Part shown: in pieces, positions 59,504-64,000 of the stretch
Numbering within the stretch: the first letter of the stretch is position 1
How the letters are laid out: every line of letters starts with the position of its first letter
NCBI GenBank assembly: GCA_963726065.1
Contig: CAVSAU010000013.1
Location: 434,001 to 498,000 of the forward strand
DNA length: 64,000 nucleotides
From: Neomesorhizobium sp963726065
Lineage (GTDB): Bacteria; Pseudomonadota; Alphaproteobacteria; Rhizobiales; Rhizobiaceae
Direction: 5' to 3'
The notes under the pieces: model-generated
Told to the model about the DNA's origin: nothing
Database searches by the model: none
The model's input: only the letters and a program-made list of their open reading frames with translations
Program-made: the position numbers and the translations under genes

Positions 59504-60984
59504 TCAGGCGAAAGGGTCGGCGACGCGCGGCCAGATCGGCCGGTCGAGCTTGGTGTAGTTGGTGGTGCGCGGGTCACTCGGATAGGAGCTCGGCGCGTTC
59601 ACATAGATGATCTCCGCCGCGATCGGCTCGAAGCCGGCGTAGAAATGGTTGGTCGACTTGACCAGCAGGATGTCCTTCGACATCGGATCGACGCCGAGGT
59701 TGGAGAAGATGTCCGGCTCGAAGGTCTGCGTCCGGTTGGTGTTGAGGATGACGTCGATCTCGGTGCCCTCGATGCGGATCAGCGCCGTCGATCCGAGCGT
59801 CACACGGCTCGGCCCGAAGCTCTGCCAGCCTTCGGTCGACGGCCTTCAGCACCCGCACGCGCGCGTCGATCGGTTCGCCGGCCTGCGGCCCGGCCTTGCC
59901 GCCGAAGCGCAGGTCGATGGTCGCGCCTTCGCCGGCCGCATGGCAGAAGGTCACGGCGACCGGATCCCAGATGGTGGCGACGCCGACGCGGCCGACGCCC
60001 CGCTCGATCAGCTGCCGCAACACGAAGGTGCCGTCGCCGGCAACGCCGCCGCCCGGATTGTCCCAGACATCGGCGATGACCGCCGGCTTGGCGGCATCGG
60101 CCTTGCGTACGGCGAGCGCCTGGTCGATGCCGTCGTCGGCGTCGACCATCGTCATCACGGTCTGTCTCGCGCATGGCGAAGAGCTCCAGGCCGAGCCGTT
60201 CGGCCAGCGCGTCGCCCTTTGGCCTTGTCGTTGTCGGTGACGACGACGATCCTGCGTCCCCATCTCCGGCACGTCGGCCGCCATGAAGCCGTGGATGACG
60301 GAGATCGACAGGATGCCGTCCTTGCCATGCAGCGCCTTGATGCGGTCGACGAAGGAGCGCATCGGCTCACGGCTGGTCGGCAGCACGGCGATCATCCGGC
60401 AGTCGAAGGTCGAGATGACCGGCTTGATCTCGCCGCGCGCGGCTCTGAGCGCCAAGCTCGACGACATGCTCGCCGCGCTCGTAGAAATCGGTGTGCGGAA
60501 ATTCGAGGAAGGCGGCGAGGATATCTGCCGCGGCGACCCGCTTGGCGGTCAGATGGCTGTGCGGGTCGAGTTCGCAGGCGACGACGACATCCGGTCCGAC
60601 GATGTCGCGCACCCGCGCCAGCAGGTCGCCTTCGCAATCGTCATAGCCTTGCGCCACCATCGCGCCGTGCAGGCCGAAGCATCACCGCATCGACGGGCAG
60701 TGCCGCCTGCAACTGGCCGAGGATTTCGTCGCGCAGCTCCTCGTAGGTCTGGCGCTGCACGCAGGCCGCCCGGCTCCGCCCAGGTCGCGGTGCCTTCGAT
60801 CACAGTCAGGCCGTCGCTCTCAGCGCGCCGGCGCAGCGCAACGATCGGCGACGAGCAGAGCGTCGGCGTTTCCGGGTGCTCTCCCGGCGCCGGCGTAGAA
60901 CGCCATCTCGAAGGAGGCGCGGTCGGTCGGCACCGGCGAAAACGTGTTGGTTTCCGTCGCCAGCGAGGCGGTGAAGATGCGCAT
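59504..60984 (-). pseudogene. M81-family metallopeptidase, MlrC-like (many frameshifts)
   Basis: Reconstructed protein of about 490 residues in the M81/MlrC family, first known from microcystin degradation but mostly of unknown substrate in rhizobia. Blocks seen across frames are 'MRIFTASLATETNTFSPVPT', 'GDLLARVRDIVGPDVVVACE' with 'LDPHSHLTAKR', 'VIHGFMAADVPEMG', 'ADVWDNPGGGVAGDGTFVLR', 'TIWDPVAVTFCHAAGEGATI' and the C-terminal 'KDILLVKSTNHFYAGFEPIA'. Frame changes occur near 60850, 60760, 60680, 60445, 60255, 60215, 60170 and 59820. The start follows RidA by 18 bp. Probably an amide or peptide hydrolase in an amino-compound operon; true inactivation is less likely than error. Confidence 0.82.
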
Positions 60985-61002
60985 GAGTAGACTTGGCTTT
61001 CG

Positions 61003-61374
61003 CTATTTCTGCGGCGCGTAGGCGACCGCCTCGATCTCGACCTTGATGTCGATCATCAGCCGCGATTCGACAGTGGTGCGCGCTGGCGGCTCTTTCGGAA
61101 AGTAGGTCGCATAGACCTTGTTCATGCCGCCGAAATCGCGCGCGTCCTCGATCCACACCGTCGTCTTGACGACATCCTCCATGGCGGCGCCGGCCAGCGC
61201 CAGCGCAGCCTTGACGTTCTCCAGCACCTGCCGGGTCTGCGGTTCGATGCCGCCGTCCACTACGGTGCCGTCGGCCCGCACCGGCACCTGGCCGGAGACA
61301 TAGACCATGTCGCCGGCACGCACCGCCGGCGACAGCGGGACATGCGATGTGCCGAAGGTTTGCTTGCGCGACAT
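61003..61374 (-). CDS. RidA-family protein (cytosolic)
   Basis: Predicted 123-residue RidA/YjgF family deaminase that hydrolyses imine or enamine intermediates, or a close relative. It opens 'PLSPAVRAGDMVYVSGQVPV', has 'GGIEPQTRQVLENVKAALAL' and 'DVVKTTVWIEDARDFGGMNK', and ends with the conserved Arg region 'PPARTTVESRLMIDIKVEIE'. Unlike the RidA at 29.7 kb it has no signal peptide. It is the first gene before M81 on the minus strand and faces the SDR/RpiR genes. Confidence 0.92.
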   Translation of the reverse strand: MSRKQTFGTSHVPLSPAVRAGDMVYVSGQVPVRADGTVVDGGIEPQTRQVLENVKAALALAGAAMEDVVKTTVWIEDARDFGGMNKVYATYFPKEPPARTTVESRLMIDIKVEIEAVAYAPQK

Positions 61375-61699
61375 AACCGATGCTCCATTGAAATTGCCCG
61401 ACGGCTCGCCGCGCCGGCGCGTCCGTTGCGGCATGGCCTGCCGGGAAGTTTACGGCGGCGCATCCGGGATTGGATGCGCCGCCGGTCGGCATCCGAAGCC
61501 TCCACAGGCATGAACGAACATACCCATGCAGTTTGCCCCTTGCGGATGCCACTGCCAACTGAACCAAGAAATCGCCGCATAACGTGACTTTCCTACATTA
61601 TAGGCAAAATCGTCCGATTCAAGGGAGAATTCTGTTGTTTATTTACATTTTTGGGCGTAGCACCAGTGGAAATCAGAAATCGGTGTTGGAGCGGACCAC
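61375..61699. other. 325-bp divergent regulatory region with hairpin and TATAAT
   Basis: A 13-bp perfect stem, CGGCGGCGCATCC (61453-61465) with GGATGCGCCGCCG (61472-61484), lies in what would be the 5' leader of the minus-strand RidA operon. A perfect minus-strand -10 TATAAT is at 61602-61597, with no good -35 at the usual distance. The AT-rich 61595-61670 stretch probably holds promoters for both directions and an RpiR site, which I cannot define. Confidence 0.55.
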
Positions 61700-62472
61700 G
61701 TGGCGCTTGAAGGCGAGTTCAGCGGGAAATCGGTTCTTGTCACCGGCGCCGGCGGCGGTCTCGGACGCGCGCTGGTGGAGACGTTTTCGGCACGTGGCGC
61801 AAGCGTCGTCGCCTGCGACCAGTCGGCCGACGCGATGGCTGGTCTGCCGGCCGCTTCGAACCATGTCTTCGACCTGCTCGATCGCACCGCCCTGCAGGAT
61901 GCGATCACCGCAATCGTCGGCCAGGACGGGGTGCCCGACATCGTCGTGAACAATGCCGGCTGGACCCGCGCCGAGACAATGGCGTCGCTCGAGCCTCGAC
62001 AGAATTGAAAGGGAAGTCGATCTCAATCTCACCGGCGTGATGGCCTTCACCAATGCGATGCTGGAGGCGATGTCCGCCGACCGCAAAGGCGTCTTCGTGT
62101 TCATTTCCTCGGTGAACGCGCTTTCGCATTTCGGCAATCCGGCCTACGCCGCGGCGAAATCCGGCATCAATGCCTATGCGCGCGCCATCGCGGTGGAATA
62201 TGGCCGTCGCGGCGTCCGCGCCAATGTCGTCTGTCCCGGCTCGATCCGCACGCCCGCGTGGGATCATCGCATCGCCAAGGACGCCACGATTCCCGGAAAG
62301 CTGCAGCGGCTTTATCCGCTGGGGCGGATCGTCGAATGCGGCGGAAGTCGCCGAGGCGGTCGCGTTCCTGGCGTCAGACCGCGCGTCGGGGATCACCGGC
62401 GCCGTGCTGCCGGTGGATGCAGGGTTGACGGCCGGCTGTTTGCCCTTCATCGACGACATTCTGGGTGGCTGA
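61700..62472 (+). pseudogene. Short-chain dehydrogenase/reductase (two frameshifts)
   Basis: SDR of about 256 residues. The cofactor loop is 'SVLVTGAGGGLGRALVETFS', then 'PDIVVNNAGWTRAETMASLE'. One extra base near 61998 must be skipped to reach 'LDRIEREVDLNLTGVMAFTN', the catalytic 'VFISSVNALSHFGNPAYAAA' with YxxxK, and 'RANVVCPGSIRTPAWD'. A second extra base near 62335 precedes 'NAAEVAEAVAFLASDRASGI'. The start is GTG at 61700, weakly supported by GGAG. It begins a plus-strand operon with RpiR and an alanine-racemase-fold gene, probably a beta-hydroxy amino acid or sugar acid dehydrogenase. Confidence 0.85.
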
Positions 62473-62481
62473 GAGACGCCA

Positions 62482-63363
62482 ATGGAACATGTCGCCGACA
62501 TCATAACGCGCCTTCAGGCGACGACGCGGAACGGCTCGAAGTCGGACCGGCGGCTGGCCGCGCTGGTGCTGGCGGATCTCGACTTCGCGTCGAAGGCGGC
62601 GATCTCCGACATCGCCTCGCGGGCAGGCGTCAGCGAACCGACGGTGACGCGGTTCTGCCGCAGCCTGGGCTGCGAAGGCGTGCGCGATTTCAAGTTCTGG
62701 CTGGCCCAGGCGCTCGCCGTCGGCGGCGTCTACCTCAACCCTGAGCCTCTCAACCGCGACGTCCGCGAGCAGCGCATCGCCTCGGCGGTGACAGACGCCG
62801 CAATCGCTGCGATCCAGCGCGCCAGCGCCAATCTCGACATGGCTACCTTGCTGGCGGTGGGCGAGCGGCTTGCGACCTCCGCCAACATCCTTGCCATCGG
62901 TTCGGGCGGCACCTCGTCGATGCTGGCGACCGAGTTGCAGAACCGGCTGTTCCGGCTCGGCCTGCCGGTGACCGCGCAGGTCGACGGCCAGTTGCAGCGC
63001 ATGTATGCGGCAGTGGCCACGCCGAAACCACGCTGGTCGCCTTCTCGACTTCGGGCTATGCGCGGTCGGTCGTCGAGGCAGTGCACGCTCGCCCGCCAGT
63101 ACGGCGTCCATACCGTGGCGATCACGGCGCCCGGCTCGGCGCTCGCCGCGGCAGCTGAAACGGTGATCACCTTCCAGCCGATCGAAGACGGCAACATCTA
63201 CAAGCCGACCTCGTCGCGCTTCGCGCTGCTTGCCGTTCTCGACATGATCGCCACCGCGACCGCCGAAAGCCGCGATACCAAGATGCTGGAGGGTCTGCGA
63301 CGTATCAAGCAGACCCTGAACACCCTGAAGATAGACGATCCCCGCCTGCCGATCGGTGACTGA
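62482..63363 (+). CDS. MurR/RpiR-family regulator with SIS domain (internal compensating shifts)
   Basis: Predicted 293-residue regulator. The N-terminal HTH_6 domain has 'KAAISDIASRAGVSEPTVTR' and 'FCRSLGCEGVRDFKFWLAQA'. The C-terminal SIS sugar-phosphate domain has 'NILAIGSGGTSSMLATELQN'. Residues about 181-201 read as a basic, non-SIS stretch, but in another frame the same DNA gives 'TTLVAFSTSGYARSVVEAV', the expected SIS loop. So one base is missing near 63024 and one is extra near 63084, leaving the frame open. It lies 9 bp after the SDR and touches the next gene. Likely the local regulator of the divergent RidA/M81 operon. Confidence 0.9.
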   Translation: MEHVADIITRLQATTRNGSKSDRRLAALVLADLDFASKAAISDIASRAGVSEPTVTRFCRSLGCEGVRDFKFWLAQALAVGGVYLNPEPLNRDVREQRIASAVTDAAIAAIQRASANLDMATLLAVGERLATSANILAIGSGGTSSMLATELQNRLFRLGLPVTAQVDGQLQRMYAAVATPKPRWSPSRLRAMRGRSSRQCTLARQYGVHTVAITAPGSALAAAAETVITFQPIEDGNIYKPTSSRFALLAVLDMIATATAESRDTKMLEGLRRIKQTLNTLKIDDPRLPIGD

Positions 63364-64000
63364 CGTGCCAACACCTCGCACCATTCATGATATCGAGACG
63401 CCCGCCGTCATCATCGATGTCGACCGCGCCGACGCCAACATCGCCCGCGCGCAGGCCGACGCCGACAAACACGGGTTGAAGCTCAGGCCGCACATCAAGA
63501 CCCACAAGCTGCCCTACTTCGCCAAGAAGCAGGTCGCGGCGGGCGCGGTCGGCATCACCTGCCAGAAGATCGGCGAGGCTGAAGTGATGGCCGATGCCGG
63601 GCTATCCGACATTTTCCTGCCCTATAACATTCTGGGCCGGGCAAAGCTCGAACGGCTGCGTTGCCCTGCATGATCGGGTGACGCTCTCCGTCACCGCCGA
63701 CAGCGCCGATACGATTGCCGGATTGGCCGCGACTTTCACCGACACAGGCCACCGCTGAACGTGCTTGTCGAATGCGACACCGGCATGGGCCGCTGCGGCG
63801 TGCAGACATCGGCTGAAGCGCTCGAACTCGCCCGGCAGATCGACGGCGCCTCCGGCTTGTCGTTCGGCGGCCTGATGACCTATCCGGCTCCGGGACTTGC
63901 CCGCGAGGCGGATGCCTGGCTCATCGAGGCGCGCGACCTGTTGAAGTCGGCCGGCCTCGACTGCGAGACGATATCGAGCGGCGGCACGCCCGACATCTGG
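63356..64000 (+). pseudogene. Alanine racemase-fold / D-threonine aldolase-like enzyme (frameshifted, truncated by window edge)
   Basis: N-terminal two thirds of a PLP enzyme of the alanine-racemase-fold D-threonine aldolase/D-serine dehydratase (DSD1) group. The start 'IHDIETPAVIIDVDRADANI' and the PLP lysine region 'KLRPHIKTHKLPYFAKKQVA' are diagnostic, followed by 'EAEVMADAGLSDIFLPYNIL'. Frame changes near 63660 and 63755 separate 'VTLSVTADSADTIAGLAATF' and 'NVLVECDTGMGRCGVQTSAE'. The end lies beyond 64000. Start is GTG at 63356 (overlapping the RpiR stop) or GTG at 63365. A D-beta-hydroxy amino acid substrate is likely, not proven. Confidence 0.8.

Noticed and set aside
57929..60079. 716-codon plus-strand frame across MATE and M81
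   Set aside because: Gln/Arg/His-rich antisense product with no motif, covering two unrelated genes and their gap.
59504..60984. Microcystin-degrading capability from the MlrC-like gene
   Set aside because: The M81 family is broad, no mlrA/B/D genes are present, and the neighbours point to amino-compound metabolism.
1..64000. tRNA, rRNA, riboswitch, transposase or integrase genes
   Set aside because: None of the usual sequence marks were recognised by eye; short or divergent RNAs could have been missed, and a covariance-model search would settle it.

Overview
The window is a high-GC chromosomal segment from an alphaproteobacterium of the order Hyphomicrobiales (Rhizobiales). Gene content and protein style fit a Mesorhizobium-like genus. 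The evidence is an Irr-type iron control box in front of an MbfA-like gene, the argH / small lipoprotein / lysA / TIGR02302-type neighbourhood, a TAXI-TRAP transporter with DUF1850, and mosaic rhizobial intergenic repeats. I found no rRNA, tRNA, CRISPR array, insertion sequence or prophage. The genus is an inference.

Layout. 0-2.6 kb: a SnoaL-like protein, then a tightly overlapping CYTH / CHAD / YiiX-like operon on the minus strand. 2.6-6.5 kb: a CecR-type TetR regulator with an HlyD / ABC ATPase / ABC permease exporter. 6.5-11.7 kb: a DUF2066 protein, a small secreted protein, a PLP dehydratase, an iron-control box with a broken mbfA, and an ArsR-type regulator. 11.8-15.6 kb: TAXI-TRAP uptake system. 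15.8-17.5 kb: DGPF protein plus ECF42-type sigma factor with a candidate ECF42 promoter. 17.7-25 kb: GST, cysK, LysE exporter, PEP-mutase-like enzyme, HAD phosphatase, dut, Lrp regulator, DUF6356, class II amidotransferase, pentapeptide protein. 25-30.2 kb: an LTA-synthase-like sulfatase behind a PHO-box-like element, then a Tat-exported flavin amine oxidase / cytochrome c / secreted RidA cluster. 30.2-35 kb: GNAT plus DUF6875 pair and a TIGR02302 membrane protein. 35-43 kb: desaturase, PLP dehydratase with ArsR, thioesterase, lysA, argH, tlpA, a membrane tetrahaem cytochrome. 43-55 kb: hydroxyacyl-CoA dehydrogenase, etfAB, rhomboid, cobalamin adenosyltransferase, SDR, YihY, EamA, gluQ, DNA glycosylase, HNH, dsbB, YqaA. 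55-64 kb: a DUF1905/YdeI gene cut by repeats, a DAO-type oxidase, MATE, and a divergent M81 / RidA and SDR / RpiR / alanine-racemase-fold locus.

The most interesting functional unit is 27.5-30.2 kb. An exported flavoprotein, its likely cytochrome c acceptor and an exported imine deaminase would together form a periplasmic amine-dehydrogenating chain. A second amino-compound locus sits at 59.5-64 kb and may extend to 56.7 kb.

Quality caveat. Many genes carry single-base frameshifts, mostly one inserted base. They cluster at 25-30 kb, 36-41 kb and 59.5-64 kb and hit housekeeping genes such as argH and lysA, while 10.5-25 kb and 41-55 kb are clean. Sequence error in patches is the likelier explanation. 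The exceptions that look biological are the repeat-truncated DUF1905 gene and possibly mbfA, which has a nonsense codon as well as a frameshift. Frameshifted genes are typed as pseudogene, with my view of their true status given in each entry.
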